Below are positions 9,901 through 17,353 of a stretch of DNA of 64,000 nucleotides, in pieces; within the stretch, counting starts at the first letter, position 1, and every line of letters starts with the position of its first letter. The DNA lies in the NCBI GenBank assembly GCA_035571835.1, contig DATNBU010000039.1:372001-436000 (forward strand), read 5' to 3'. A program made the translations under genes and the position numbers. The notes below the pieces were generated by a model, which saw only the letters and a program-made list of their open reading frames with translations, ran no database searches and was not told where the DNA came from. Origin of the DNA: Candidatus Limnocylindrales bacterium (GTDB taxonomy: Bacteria; Desulfobacterota; Binatia; UBA1149; CAITLU01).

Positions 9901-9979
9901 CGCCGGCGTGGCTTCTGCCATCACTCCACGGTTGCTGCTGTGAGACGACATCGGCTGAACGTTCAGGAATGGTTCTCAT
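6908..9979 (-). CDS. Large secreted cysteine-rich multidomain protein
   Basis: 1023 residues with a signal peptide (hydrophobic 30-50, cut near 'STASAAS'). Domains in order: an N-terminal ~200-residue domain like the 'choice-of-anchor L' fold; a DUF4215/Myxococcus-type repeat 'CGDNKLDPGEECDDGNN'; two similar Cys-rich segments ('YTWPNGSTSPYTC', 'YAWPDGTTMPYTC'); MopE-type metal-binding motifs 'CNGIDDDCNGVVDD' and 'CDGVDDNCDSVTDEGF'; three identical-length 36-residue repeats; calcium-type 'DSDGDGVADC' segments; and a C-terminal DUF11 beta-sandwich (last ~115 residues). This is an extended surface or released protein, probably disulfide- and Ca-stabilised. Function unknown. A GGGAG site precedes the ATG. 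Confidence 0.86.
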   Translation of the reverse strand: MRTIPERSADVVSQQQPWSDGRSHAGVHILVPLIGAMLLGASLLASTASAASPCDGATHPSQCGWFDSGTLPPFVHDAIIAKGGVTGAGNVLVLTSGDPADPDSEISNDVTQSGCGTNPDGWDTFDCVLMDSFVPPTDSVVLAVSSEWFEWYQTIFTDWMTIAGAGVPTVDVSINSWINNKVDIIPYGPSDTGVVLLTSLSSSKMVNFRVADSGDHIYDTAIVVVPASWFAAVDASNTDPTLLCGDNKLDPGEECDDGNNVSDDGCSTLCLGTQPPPAVPPSSVTCGNLVYTWPNGSTSPYTCGADLCAGFRCVVGNTISPACYLADQCASACAGSCVDVQTAQLDCSTMCTVQPPANQPPPVLPATCSNLVYAWPDGTTMPYTCDDACDGKRCVIGTTISPECFTHGECDDTTCPGGECVNTPTDDCESLCAKADLPASCAPEEEGLTRPAVNQQGPCFGNVEICKSTEWRLTDESWQTGDERCNGIDDDCNGVVDDMFETCGDFGLCQNTVNTCDPSDPTNPVKCNPLPAPSPFEICNNGLDDDCEGSIDDGCECGDDECMPGENYANCAADCPPPPNGTPCEDGDLCTTGEAWHSGVCNGGSPVSCDDGNACLVNATCDPSTGCSATKLNCDDNNPCTLDTCDAAAGCVNAVDPACGGVDADGDGYAPIADGGTDCDDSNADVHPGAAEHCDGVDDNCDSVTDEGFDTGGSCQSEANACGVTGAGTLVCTPDGLGVACDATIPANPAGYGDACASLPNVCSETGAGTIGCDGACNAETPPNPAGYGDACTSLPNACGGTGAGTIGCNGICDALTPPNPAGYGDACNSTPNVCGATGGGTIGCDATCNAVTPVASDSDGDGVADCIDGCAADPAKRTPGACGCGVPDTDSNGNGVADCLETARADLAMSVAQDTRTATAGKQLKFQLTVTNLGPARAVPAVTILATITGALTDLKLPSGCTGTAAGITCTLADLSVGRHKDKTITVVPAAGATITVTATASSPVLDPNPANQTAVIVSVVH
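7415..7738 (-). repeat. Three 108-bp tandem coding repeats
   Basis: Three in-frame units of exactly 108 bp (36 codons) begin at 7738, 7630 and 7522 on the minus strand. Each encodes NPAGYGDAC, then a CG-TGAGTIGC core and an 'ATP' ending. They lie inside the 1023-residue secreted protein, and a weaker relative precedes them. They point to recent expansion by duplication. Confidence 0.85.
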
Positions 9980-10319
9980 AGGTATACTCCCGCGCTTCGC
10001 GCTGTCTGCACGCGAACCGTTGCAACAGGAATGCCATCACGAGAACCGTCCGCGTACTGCGTTGCGGCGAGCCGATTCACGCAAGATCGTGCGCGAACAC
10101 TCGTCGAGTCATGCCAGAACCTGCGTACTCTGCTCGCGCGAGCGTCAGCGGCCGCGCGCAGCGCTTCTCACGAATTGCACGCGCGTCTCAGAATCTGGAA
10201 GAGCGAGGACGGTCAGAAGGCGGCGACAGGTCGCCGAACGTCGGTCGGCAGACCTTGCGGCCGCCGACCGGGATGGACAAGTGCAGAGCTGTGATTACGG
10301 GAGAGAGTAACGCGCGAGA
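9980..10319. other. Intergenic region, 340 bp
   Basis: The region lies upstream of the large secreted-protein gene and downstream of the diiron-protein gene, both on the minus strand. I see the hairpins at 10221-10236 and 10242-10270 and no supportable gene or riboswitch core. Confidence 0.5.
10242..10270 (-). terminator. Possible terminator hairpin after the diiron-protein gene
   Basis: CGGTCGGC and GCCGACCG form an 8-bp stem with a 13-base loop about 50 bp past the stop codon. A second hairpin, CGGCGA-CAGG-TCGCCG, lies at 10221-10236. Neither has a T tract. Confidence 0.35.
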
Positions 10320-11282
10320 TCAGGCCGAAGCTTCCCAGTCCTCGAAGCCGAGAATCCCCAGCTTTCCGAACTGTCCGCGCAGGCGGTCGTTGAGCAGGCC
10401 GAGCCGCTTCACGTTCGGCACGATCTTCGAGAACAGCATCGTGCGGAACGTCTTCATCGTCTCGGACTTGTCGCTGAGCTCTTCCATTTCCCTGACCGGA
10501 AGACCCTGCTCTTCCCACAGCACTTTGGGAAGCAGGCGGTCGCGCATCAGGTAGCACGCCTCGACCGCGAACTCTTCGCGGATCTTGAGGTCCGCATCGC
10601 TCATGTCCTTGTACGCTTCGCGCAGCGAGAGCACGCCGAATGCGACGTGGCGCGACTCGTCACCCATGATGCGCGACGTGATGTCCTTGATGAGCGGCTC
10701 GCGCGTGATCTGGTTCTGCATGCCGAACGCGGCCAGCGCGAGACCTTCGACGAGGATCTGCATGCCGAGGTACTTGATGTCCCATTCCTTGGCCGTGAGG
10801 ATCTGGTCGAGCAGCTTGCGGAGCTCCGGATTGCACGGATACTCCTTTTCCATCTTGCGACTGAGGTAGAGCTCGTACGCTTCGACGTGGCGCGCTTCGT
10901 CGGCGGCCTGCTGCGCAGCATAGAACTTCGCATCGATGTCGGGAACGCAATTGACCAGCTGCGCAGCCACCAGCAGCGCACCCTGCTCGCCGTGCATGAA
11001 CTGGCTGAGCGTCCACGCCTGGCCGGCATGCCTGAGCTCGCGGATGTTCCTGTCGCTCAGCTTGTTCCAGTGCGAGCTGCCGTACCACGGGATCGTCTGG
11101 TCGGGCATGTTCTCGGCTTCGGGATCGACGTGCGTCGACCAGTCGGGATCGCTCTTCGCATTCCAGTGTCCGGCCTTGGACTTCTCATAGAGGTTGCGAA
11201 GACCTTCCTCTTTCGAGGCGTAGTCCCACACGTAGTTGAGATCGAAGCCGGTGTTCAGTGCTTCCGCGCTCTGTCCGAACAT
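10320..11282 (-). CDS. Ferritin-like diiron protein (ribonucleotide reductase R2-like / AurF-like)
   Basis: 320 residues when started at the ATG at 11282, which has a GGAGGG site 8 bases upstream. All six ferritin-like metal ligands can be placed: Glu99 ('HGEQGALL'), Glu129-Ala-Arg-His132 ('DEARHVEAY'), Glu179 ('LVEGLALAAF') and Glu209-Ser-Arg-His212 ('GDESRHVAFG'). The paired ExxH motifs with two lone Glu fit a diiron carboxylate oxygenase or oxidase such as p-aminobenzoate N-oxygenase-like proteins. Its substrate is unknown. A promoter with a palindrome between -35 and -10 precedes it, so expression is probably repressor-controlled. Confidence 0.87.
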   Translation of the reverse strand: MFGQSAEALNTGFDLNYVWDYASKEEGLRNLYEKSKAGHWNAKSDPDWSTHVDPEAENMPDQTIPWYGSSHWNKLSDRNIRELRHAGQAWTLSQFMHGEQGALLVAAQLVNCVPDIDAKFYAAQQAADEARHVEAYELYLSRKMEKEYPCNPELRKLLDQILTAKEWDIKYLGMQILVEGLALAAFGMQNQITREPLIKDITSRIMGDESRHVAFGVLSLREAYKDMSDADLKIREEFAVEACYLMRDRLLPKVLWEEQGLPVREMEELSDKSETMKTFRTMLFSKIVPNVKRLGLLNDRLRGQFGKLGILGFEDWEASA

Positions 11283-11333
11283 GTCTGGTCCCTCCGGAGA
11301 AATGCTCACGGCCGCCGTCGCCGAGGCGCGCGG

Positions 11334-11362
11334 AAAGTAGATAGCTCCACTATCTATGTCAA
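11334..11362 (-). promoter_or_regulatory. Promoter with an operator-like palindrome in the spacer
   Basis: On the minus strand, TTGACA (11362-11357) and TACTTT (11339-11334) are spaced by exactly 17 bp. The spacer and the -10 are overlapped by the inverted repeat TAGATAG-N5-CTATCTA (11338-11356). Such a palindrome would block RNA polymerase when bound, as TetR-family repressors do. It lies 52 bp upstream of the diiron-protein start. Confidence 0.7.
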
Positions 11363-11471
11363 CGGCTCCCATGCGCAGCACCCGATTGGGCGCCAGAACG
11401 AACGGTTGCGCGGGATCGAGGGCGGCCAGCGGACCGCAATTCCGCGAGGATTGCCGCGTTCGTGCGCCGGC

Positions 11472-11774
11472 CTACCCGAGAGCGACCTCGCGCTCGACCT
11501 CGTAAGCCTTGATCCGCAGGCCCTTCGGGCGGATCGCGCCCATCGCCTGGTTGAAGCTCGCCATGTGCGGCGACGCCATGTGCGCCTTGATGTCGTCCAT
11601 CGAGCGCCACAGCTCGACCACGCGGATCTTCGCGGGATCGCTGATGTCGACCGAGAACGCGTAGAGATTGCAGCCCTCCTCGGCGCGCGTTGCGGTTTCC
11701 ATCTCGGCGATGGCGCCTTTCACTTTGTCGGCGGCTCCCGCCTCGACGTCGACTTCGACTGTAACGATGATCAT
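11472..11774 (-). CDS. Antibiotic biosynthesis monooxygenase (ABM) domain protein
   Basis: 100 residues, a single dimeric ferredoxin-like ABM domain: 'MIIVTVEVDVEAG' at the start, 'EEGCNLYAFSVDISDP' in the middle, then 'VVELWRSMDDIKAHMASPH'. Cofactor-free monooxygenases and quinol monooxygenases (YgiN-like) have this layout. It is the gene just upstream of the diiron-protein gene on the same strand, with a 189-bp gap holding that gene's own promoter. Substrate not predictable. Confidence 0.87.
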   Translation of the reverse strand: MIIVTVEVDVEAGAADKVKGAIAEMETATRAEEGCNLYAFSVDISDPAKIRVVELWRSMDDIKAHMASPHMASFNQAMGAIRPKGLRIKAYEVEREVALG

Positions 11775-11888
11775 GCGCTCTCTCTCCTCGATTTGTTTTT
11801 GTATGACCGGCCGAATGGCTGAGGGCCCGCGCAGGCTCGTACTCGAACCTGCGGAAAAACTACATCCGCATGCCGGCGGTGCCGGCCG

Positions 11889-13256
11889 TCAGGCAAGCAG
11901 CTCGAGCAGGCGTGTACGCCGGTACGCAAAAATGAGCGCCACGTCCCGGTCCACGCCGCGTCCGGCAACGAGCTCGCCGAGCGCGCCGAACGGAAGCTCG
12001 TAACGGACCGTATCGCGCACGAGCGTTCCACCGTCGAGCGGCTCGAACTCGTGGGTATGACGCCACGACCGGTACGGTCCCTTCTGCTGAGTGTCGACGA
12101 ACGTACGCGGCGGATCCCAGACGTCGATGCGCGTGCGCCATCGGATCGGAATGCCCCGGAGCCTCAGCCGATACTCGATGATCGCGCCTTCATGGAGCCC
12201 TTCATCCGGAAGCTTGACCACGCGAAATCGCAGGAACGACGGCGTGATCATCTCGAGATTCTTCGCGTCGGAAAAAAACTTGAAGACGTCGTCCTGCGAA
12301 AGATCGAACCAGACTTCCTGTTCGAGAACCTTCGACAGATCGGTGCAGAGGTCGGCAAACGCGGCGGCGATGTCGGGATAGTCGTACGGGAAGCCGTGCT
12401 CGGTCGCCGCAGTGCTTGCCACGCGCTGTCCGGTCAGCACGAGGCCGGCCCGCTCGCCGAGCATGAGGCCGACCAGCGACGACGGAACAGGAACCGGCGC
12501 GCGGCGATGGAGCGCGCCGGCGAGCGCGGCGGCAAAATCCGCGTTGGTCACCGGATGCGGGGCAACCGCATTGATCGGCCCTTCGTACTCGCGATGTTCG
12601 AGCGCCGCGATGTACAGCGAGACGAGATCCTCGATGTGAATCCAGCTCACCCACTGCTTGCCCGTGCCGTGGCGCCCGCCGACGCCGAGCCGGAACGCCG
12701 GAAGGATGCGCGGCAGCGCGCCGCCTTCGCGAGCAAGCACCACGCCGGTTCGCATCGCGACCCAGCGAAGCCCGAGAGTCTCGACCCGGCGCGCTTCCTG
12801 TTCCCACGCGACGCAGACGTCGGCCAGATAGCCGTCGCCGGGCGCAGACTCCTCGCTCAGCAACTCGTCGCCGCGCTCGCCGTAGATGCCGATTCCCGAC
12901 GCGGAAACCATTACCCACGGCCGATCCTCGACGGCCCGGGCGGCGATCGCACCGACCAGCGTGCGGGTGCTGTCGATCCGCGAGCGCATCAGCGCCTCGC
13001 GGCGCTCGGCGCTCCACTTGCCGTCGCTCGCGCTCTCGCCCGCCAGGTGCACGACGCCGTCGACGTCGTCGAGTGCACGGTCGTCGATGTTGCCGTTGTC
13101 GGGAAACCATTCGTGGATCACGCAGCGCACCGGCAGATTGATGCTCGCGTCGTCGAGATTGCGCGTCAGCGCGACGACTTCGTGACCTGCTTCGAGAAGC
13201 CGCTTGACCAGGCGGCGACCCACGAGTCCGGTCGCACCGGTGACGAGGACTTTCAT
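11889..13256 (-). CDS. TIGR01777-family epimerase fused to an SRPBCC domain
   Basis: 455 residues from the ATG at 13256, which opens directly on the Rossmann motif 'MKVLVTGATGLVGRR'. Residues 1 to ~295 are a TIGR01777 (YfcH/SulA-like) NAD(P)-dependent epimerase with 'VMVSASGIGIYGERGDE', and a DUF1731-like C-cap ending 'RVASTAATEHGFPYDYPDI'. Residues ~305-455 form a helix-grip SRPBCC ligand-binding domain ('LSQDDVFKFFSDAKNLEMIT', 'YRSWRHTHEFEPLDGGTLVR'). Such fusions are known; a hydrophobic small-molecule substrate is inferred. The ribosome site is weak. It is divergent from the next PPOX-type gene. Confidence 0.88.
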   Translation of the reverse strand: MKVLVTGATGLVGRRLVKRLLEAGHEVVALTRNLDDASINLPVRCVIHEWFPDNGNIDDRALDDVDGVVHLAGESASDGKWSAERREALMRSRIDSTRTLVGAIAARAVEDRPWVMVSASGIGIYGERGDELLSEESAPGDGYLADVCVAWEQEARRVETLGLRWVAMRTGVVLAREGGALPRILPAFRLGVGGRHGTGKQWVSWIHIEDLVSLYIAALEHREYEGPINAVAPHPVTNADFAAALAGALHRRAPVPVPSSLVGLMLGERAGLVLTGQRVASTAATEHGFPYDYPDIAAAFADLCTDLSKVLEQEVWFDLSQDDVFKFFSDAKNLEMITPSFLRFRVVKLPDEGLHEGAIIEYRLRLRGIPIRWRTRIDVWDPPRTFVDTQQKGPYRSWRHTHEFEPLDGGTLVRDTVRYELPFGALGELVAGRGVDRDVALIFAYRRTRLLELLA

Positions 13257-13408
13257 TGGGGAATGTTCACCACGGAAGCAGGTGCCCTTTGTGCCGGGAA
13301 AGACGCCGGCGCGCAATCCGGATTTCCGCCTCGATCTGCTGCCCGATGTCCGCGTCGAGCTCCGGTGCGGTTCCTGTCGATTTCGCGCGGCCGTGCTATG
13401 CACGCGCG

Positions 13409-13891
13409 ATGAAGACTGACCAGACTGCCGGCGCACTCGCGGCGCTCGAGAGCCTTATCCAGGCAAGCAGCGGCGCAGCCGGACCGGCGCTTGCCGACTC
13501 GATCGCATGGGAGCCGCGCCGGATGAACGCTGCCGAGCTGTTCGAATTCTGGCGAAGCATCCGCATGATCGCGATGACCACCGTCGGCCCCAAGGGACAG
13601 CCGCACACGGCACCGGTGCACGCCGAGCTTCGCGGCGCCAGCGTTCGCATTCTGGTCTACGACGATGCAGCGCGGCGCCGCGATATCGCGGGCAACCCCC
13701 GCGTGGCTCTGACGGCGTGGAACGAAGACGGCGCAGTCGCGATCCTCTACGGACGCGCGCACGAAATCGACGGAAGCCTGCGCGACGCGCGGCCTGCACA
13801 AAGCGGGCGCCCGCGTCGCGTCGTCGAAGTCGACGTCCGGCTTACGCGCGTGCATGCGATGAATGCGAAGAAGGTCTGCGGAGACCGCTGA
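13409..13891 (+). CDS. Pyridoxamine 5'-phosphate oxidase family protein
   Basis: 160 residues with the PNPOx-like split barrel: 'RMIAMTTVGPKGQPHTAPVH' followed by 'VRILVYDDAARRRDIAGNPR' and 'VALTAWNEDG'. The first ~35 residues are a helical extension. The ATG at 13409 was preferred over earlier in-frame ATGs because the sequence before it is not protein-like and is shared with the neighbouring promoter region. Probably an FMN- or F420-binding protein of unknown substrate. Confidence 0.78.
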   Translation: MKTDQTAGALAALESLIQASSGAAGPALADSIAWEPRRMNAAELFEFWRSIRMIAMTTVGPKGQPHTAPVHAELRGASVRILVYDDAARRRDIAGNPRVALTAWNEDGAVAILYGRAHEIDGSLRDARPAQSGRPRRVVEVDVRLTRVHAMNAKKVCGDR

Positions 13892-13896
13892 GTCGC

Positions 13897-14763
13897 TCAG
13901 GGCTTGTGCAGGGAATTGCCGACGAGGGCTCCATAGAGGTCGGTTCTGCGGTCGCGGAAGAATCCGAACGCCGCGCGCGCACGGGCGATGGCGTCGAGAT
14001 CGAACGTCGCGATCGCGACGCCTTCGGTCTGCGAGTCGAGTCCCGCAACGATCTCGCCGCGATGGTCGGCAAGGAACGAGTGCCCGTAGAAGATCTGGCC
14101 GTCCTCGTTTCCGATGCGGTTGGCGGCGGCGATCGGCACGACGTTGGAAACCGCGTGTCCGATCATCGCGCGCTGCCACGGCTTGCGTGTGTCGAGCTCG
14201 GGATCGTGCGGCTCGCTGCCGATCGCGGTCGGATACAGCAGCAGCTCCGCGCCGCCGAGCATCATCGCGCGCGCACATTCGGGGAACCACTGGTCCCAGC
14301 AGACGCCGGTGCCGATGTGTCCATGCCGCGTCGACCAGACGCGGAACCCGGTGTCGCCGGGCCGGAAGTAGAACTTTTCCTCGTAGCCGGGGCCGTCGGG
14401 AATGTGACTCTTGCGATAGACGCCGAGCACGCGGCCGTCGGCGTCGATCATCGCGAGCGAGTTGTAGTAGTGCGGGCCGTCTTTTTCGAAGAACGAGATC
14501 GGCAGCACCACGCCGATTCCGGCGGCGAGATCGCAGAAACGCCGGATCGTCGGGTTGTCCGCGAACGGACGCGCTTCGGCGAACCAGTGCTCGTCTTCGA
14601 CCTTGCAGAAGTACGGGCCTTCGAAGAGCTCGGGCGCCAGCACCACGCCGGCCCCGCGAGCCGCAGCCTCGGTGATGAGCTCTTCGACGCGCGCGACGTT
14701 CTGCTCGCGGGTGCCGCCGAGCGCGCACTGGACGACGCCGACCGTGATGATCCGGTTCGTCAT
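13897..14763 (-). CDS. aguB: N-carbamoylputrescine amidase
   Basis: 288 residues of the nitrilase superfamily. The Glu-Lys-Cys triad is visible: Glu45 ('LAPELFEGPYFC'), Lys118 ('YRKSHIPDGPGY') and Cys155 ('GVCWDQWFPE'). The 'GPGYEEKFYFRPGDTGF' and 'YPTAIGSEPHDP' segments are specific for N-carbamoylputrescine amidases, which release putrescine, CO2 and NH3. The start overlaps the stop of aguA (TCAT at 14760-14763 on the plus strand), so the two steps from agmatine to putrescine are translationally coupled. Confidence 0.94.
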   Translation of the reverse strand: MTNRIITVGVVQCALGGTREQNVARVEELITEAAARGAGVVLAPELFEGPYFCKVEDEHWFAEARPFADNPTIRRFCDLAAGIGVVLPISFFEKDGPHYYNSLAMIDADGRVLGVYRKSHIPDGPGYEEKFYFRPGDTGFRVWSTRHGHIGTGVCWDQWFPECARAMMLGGAELLLYPTAIGSEPHDPELDTRKPWQRAMIGHAVSNVVPIAAANRIGNEDGQIFYGHSFLADHRGEIVAGLDSQTEGVAIATFDLDAIARARAAFGFFRDRRTDLYGALVGNSLHKP

Positions 14764-15854
14764 CGCGCAGCGTCTCCGGGGGCGGCCGGTTCCTGCTGCG
14801 TGATGCAGTGGAATGCGCCGCCGCCGGTCAGGATTGCCCGCGCCGGAAGACCGACCGTTCGGCGCCCCGGGAAACACGACGCGATCACCGAGATGGCTTC
14901 GCCGTCGTAACGGCTGCCGTAGGTCGGAACGACGATCGCCGTGTTCGAGATGTAGTAGTTCACATAGCTCGCGGGCATCGGCTCGCCGTCGGCATTTTCG
15001 ATGATTCCCGGCGATGGAAGCGTGACGACGTCGAGCGAATGTCCGGACGCGTCGCGCATCGTGCGAAGGTCGTCGACGACCGCGGCCAGCACGTCACGAT
15101 TCGGGTCGCCCTCGTCGCGCGCTTCCATGCACAGCACGCGGCGCGGTCCGGCAAACCGTACCAGCGTATCGACGTGACCGTCGGTGTGATCGTTGAGGAG
15201 TCCGTCGCCGAGCCACAGCAGCTTGTCGACGCCGAGCGCATCGAGGACGTGGGCTTCGACATCGGCCTTGGTCATCGTCGGATTGCGATTTGCGTTGAGC
15301 AGGCACTGGCTCGTCGTGATCGCCGTGCCCTGGCCGTCGACTTCGATCGCGCCGCCTTCGAAGATCATCGGCACGTCGAAGCTGTGCAGGCCGCTAGCCT
15401 GGCGAACCGCGCGCGCGAGCGCGAGATCGGCCGGGAAAAGATACTTTTCTCCCCAGCCGTTGAAGCGAAAGCAGACGGCTGCCACTTCTCCCGATTCGCT
15501 CGTCGTAAAAACCGGGGCCGTGTCGCGAAGCCAGATGTCGCCGTACGGGATGCGATGAAAGCGGGCCGCGAGGCCGCTGAGCGCTTCGGTGGCGGCGCGC
15601 TCGGCCTCGTCACCGGCGACGAGCACTTCGAGAAGCTCCGGATTGGCGCCCGACTCCGCGGAAGCGATCGCGCGGCAGAGCGCGGTGAACTCGCGCTGGG
15701 CGTCGGCAAGATCGTCCTGCCAGAGGTCGGCGGCCGCGGGCCATGCCAGCCACACGGCGCGGTGGCGCTCCCATTCCGCCGGCATGCGGAAGCCCGAGCC
15801 CTTCGGGGTGTCGATGCGGACATCAGCCCGCCGTGGAGCGATCACGTCATGCAC
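14760..15854 (-). CDS. aguA: Agmatine deiminase
   Basis: Converts agmatine to N-carbamoylputrescine and ammonia. The start of the mature-type sequence 'GFRMPAEWERHRAVWLAWP', the 'YGDIWLRDTAPVF' and 'EGGAIEVDGQGTAITTSQCL' segments, 'GDGLLNDHTDGHVDTL', and the C-terminal 'GGGAFHCITQQEP' with the catalytic Cys (about residue 350) are all diagnostic of the family. I place the start at the GTG at 15854 (364 residues), with AAGG 6-9 bases upstream; a second GTG at 15845 is possible. An 8-bp hairpin at 15897-15924 lies in its leader. Confidence 0.93.
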   Translation of the reverse strand: MHDVIAPRRADVRIDTPKGSGFRMPAEWERHRAVWLAWPAAADLWQDDLADAQREFTALCRAIASAESGANPELLEVLVAGDEAERAATEALSGLAARFHRIPYGDIWLRDTAPVFTTSESGEVAAVCFRFNGWGEKYLFPADLALARAVRQASGLHSFDVPMIFEGGAIEVDGQGTAITTSQCLLNANRNPTMTKADVEAHVLDALGVDKLLWLGDGLLNDHTDGHVDTLVRFAGPRRVLCMEARDEGDPNRDVLAAVVDDLRTMRDASGHSLDVVTLPSPGIIENADGEPMPASYVNYYISNTAIVVPTYGSRYDGEAISVIASCFPGRRTVGLPARAILTGGGAFHCITQQEPAAPGDAAR

Positions 15855-15896
15855 GGCGCCTTCATGCCTGTGTCCCGGGGAGCGTTGCAAACGCGT

Positions 15897-15924
15897 GCGT
15901 GGTCTCACAGTTCGGCGACCACGC
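15897..15924 (-). promoter_or_regulatory. Hairpin upstream of aguA
   Basis: GCGTGGTC and GACCACGC form a perfect 8-bp stem with a 12-base loop about 43 bp upstream of the aguA start. It could be a leader structure or an operator. I could not match it to a known riboswitch. Confidence 0.3.
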
Positions 15925-16119
15925 GCATCCATTGGACCCCTGCGCGAACCGTTGCGCCAAATTTCGCGCACCGGACTGACTCCTGCCGCGGGTGAGTCGG
16001 CGTGCGCAAAGTCCGTCTTGGAAATACCCTCTTCGTAGTGACTCGAGTCGTTGACAGAGCCTTCGCTCGCAGTCATCACCATCGCGTCCTGCGGGCGCCC
16101 GGAAAACAGGAGGTTCGCA

Positions 16120-16899
16120 ATGAAGATCCTCGTGATTGGCGGCACAGGCCTGATCGGCTCGAAGACCGTCGCGATTCTTCGCCAGGGCGGCCACGAGGTG
16201 GTCGCGGCATCGCCGAAAACCGGCGTCAACACGATCACGGGCGAAGGACTGGCGGAGGCCGTCGCCGGCACAGACGTGGTGATCGATCTGGCCAACTCGC
16301 CTTCGTTCGAAGACAACGCGGTGCTGGAGTTCTTCGAAACCTCCGGACACAACCTTCACGCTGCCGAAGCTGCAGCCGGCGTCGGTCATCATGTCGCGCT
16401 GTCCATCGTCGGAACCGACCGCACGCCCGACAACGGCTATTTCCGCGCCAAGGTCGCGCAGGAGAAGCTCATCGAAGCCTCCGCCATCCCGTACACCATC
16501 ATCCGCTCGACCCAGTTCCTGGAGTTCCTCGGCGGCATCGCCGATTCGAGCCCGGCGTCTGAAGCCTATCCGGCTGGAAAGGCGATCCGGATCTCACCGG
16601 GCTTGTTCCAGCCGATCGCAGCGGACGACGTCGCCGTCTTCGTCGCCGATGTGGCGCTGGCGGCGCCGCGGAACGGCATCGTCGAAATCGCCGGTCCCGA
16701 ACGAGCGCCGTTTCACGAGATCATCGCGCGCTATCTGAAGGCAGTCGGCGACCCGCGCAAGGTCGTAGCCGATCCCGAGGCTCGTTACTTCGGCGGCAAG
16801 GTCGAAGAGCACTCGCTCGTTCCGTTGGGCGAAGCACGCCTCGGCCGCATCGGTCTCGACGAATGGCTGCGTCGCTCGCCGGTGCGCAGGGCAATGTGA
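16120..16899 (+). CDS. NmrA-like NAD(P)-binding protein
   Basis: 259 residues, started at the ATG at 16120 with a perfect AGGAGG ahead. It opens with 'MKILVIGGTGLIGSK', the nucleotide-binding glycine motif at residues 7-13, followed by 'VIDLANSPSFEDNAV', 'HHVALSIVGTDRTPDNGYFR' and 'IPYTIIRSTQFLEF', typical of atypical short-chain reductases of the NmrA/SDR_a5 type. There is no clear YxxxK active site, so it may sense NADP state or be a reductase of the NmrA type. It is 30 bp upstream of the cupin gene and likely heads an operon with it and the hydrolase. Confidence 0.87.
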   Translation: MKILVIGGTGLIGSKTVAILRQGGHEVVAASPKTGVNTITGEGLAEAVAGTDVVIDLANSPSFEDNAVLEFFETSGHNLHAAEAAAGVGHHVALSIVGTDRTPDNGYFRAKVAQEKLIEASAIPYTIIRSTQFLEFLGGIADSSPASEAYPAGKAIRISPGLFQPIAADDVAVFVADVALAAPRNGIVEIAGPERAPFHEIIARYLKAVGDPRKVVADPEARYFGGKVEEHSLVPLGEARLGRIGLDEWLRRSPVRRAM

Positions 16900-16929
16900 T
16901 CTTCACAAGCGAGCGGAAGGAGTCACTTC

Positions 16930-17346
16930 ATGAAAAAGCTTCTTTTTTTGCTCCTCGTCGCCACGCTGCCGTTCGCCAATGCCTCCGCCGAAACCGCGGC
17001 GTCAAAAAACGCCAAGGTCACGCTCGTCTACGAGCACGAGCTTCCGAACGTTCCCGGCAAAAGCATCAAGGGAGTGCTCGTCGAATACGGCCCGGGCGGC
17101 TACTCGCCTGGCCACACGCATGCCCGATCGGCTTTCATCTACGCGACCGTGCTCGAGGGCGCCATCCGCAGCCGAATCAATGACGAACCCGTGAAAACGT
17201 ACGAGGCGGGCCAGAGCTTTACCGAGATGCCCGGCGACCGTCACAGCGTCAGCAGCAATGCGAGCGAGACGAAGCCGGCCAGGCTTCTTGCAGTGTTCGT
17301 CGTGGACACGGGCGAGACCGAGCTTACGATTCCGATGGGAAATTGA
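16930..17346 (+). CDS. Exported cupin-domain protein
   Basis: 138 residues with a short classical signal peptide ('MKKLLFLLLVATLPFANASA'). The cupin core has the metal motif 'PGHTHARSAFIYATVLEG' (HxH at about 58-60) and a later His in 'PGDRHSVSSN', so a metal-binding periplasmic cupin is likely. GGAAGGAG precedes the ATG. It sits between an NmrA-like protein and an epoxide-hydrolase-like enzyme with gaps of 30 and 7 bp. This trio probably shares a transcript. Function unknown. Confidence 0.86.
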   Translation: MKKLLFLLLVATLPFANASAETAASKNAKVTLVYEHELPNVPGKSIKGVLVEYGPGGYSPGHTHARSAFIYATVLEGAIRSRINDEPVKTYEAGQSFTEMPGDRHSVSSNASETKPARLLAVFVVDTGETELTIPMGN

Positions 17347-17353
17347 GCGACGC

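Noticed and set aside
8189-9943. A 584-codon open frame opposite the large secreted-protein gene
   Set aside because: The minus-strand frame has a signal peptide and known repeat domains; the plus-strand product is basic and low in complexity.
10111-10554. Plus-strand small genes in the 10.0-10.5 kb gap
   Set aside because: Arg/Ser-rich products, no ribosome sites, and partial overlap with the diiron-protein gene in antisense.
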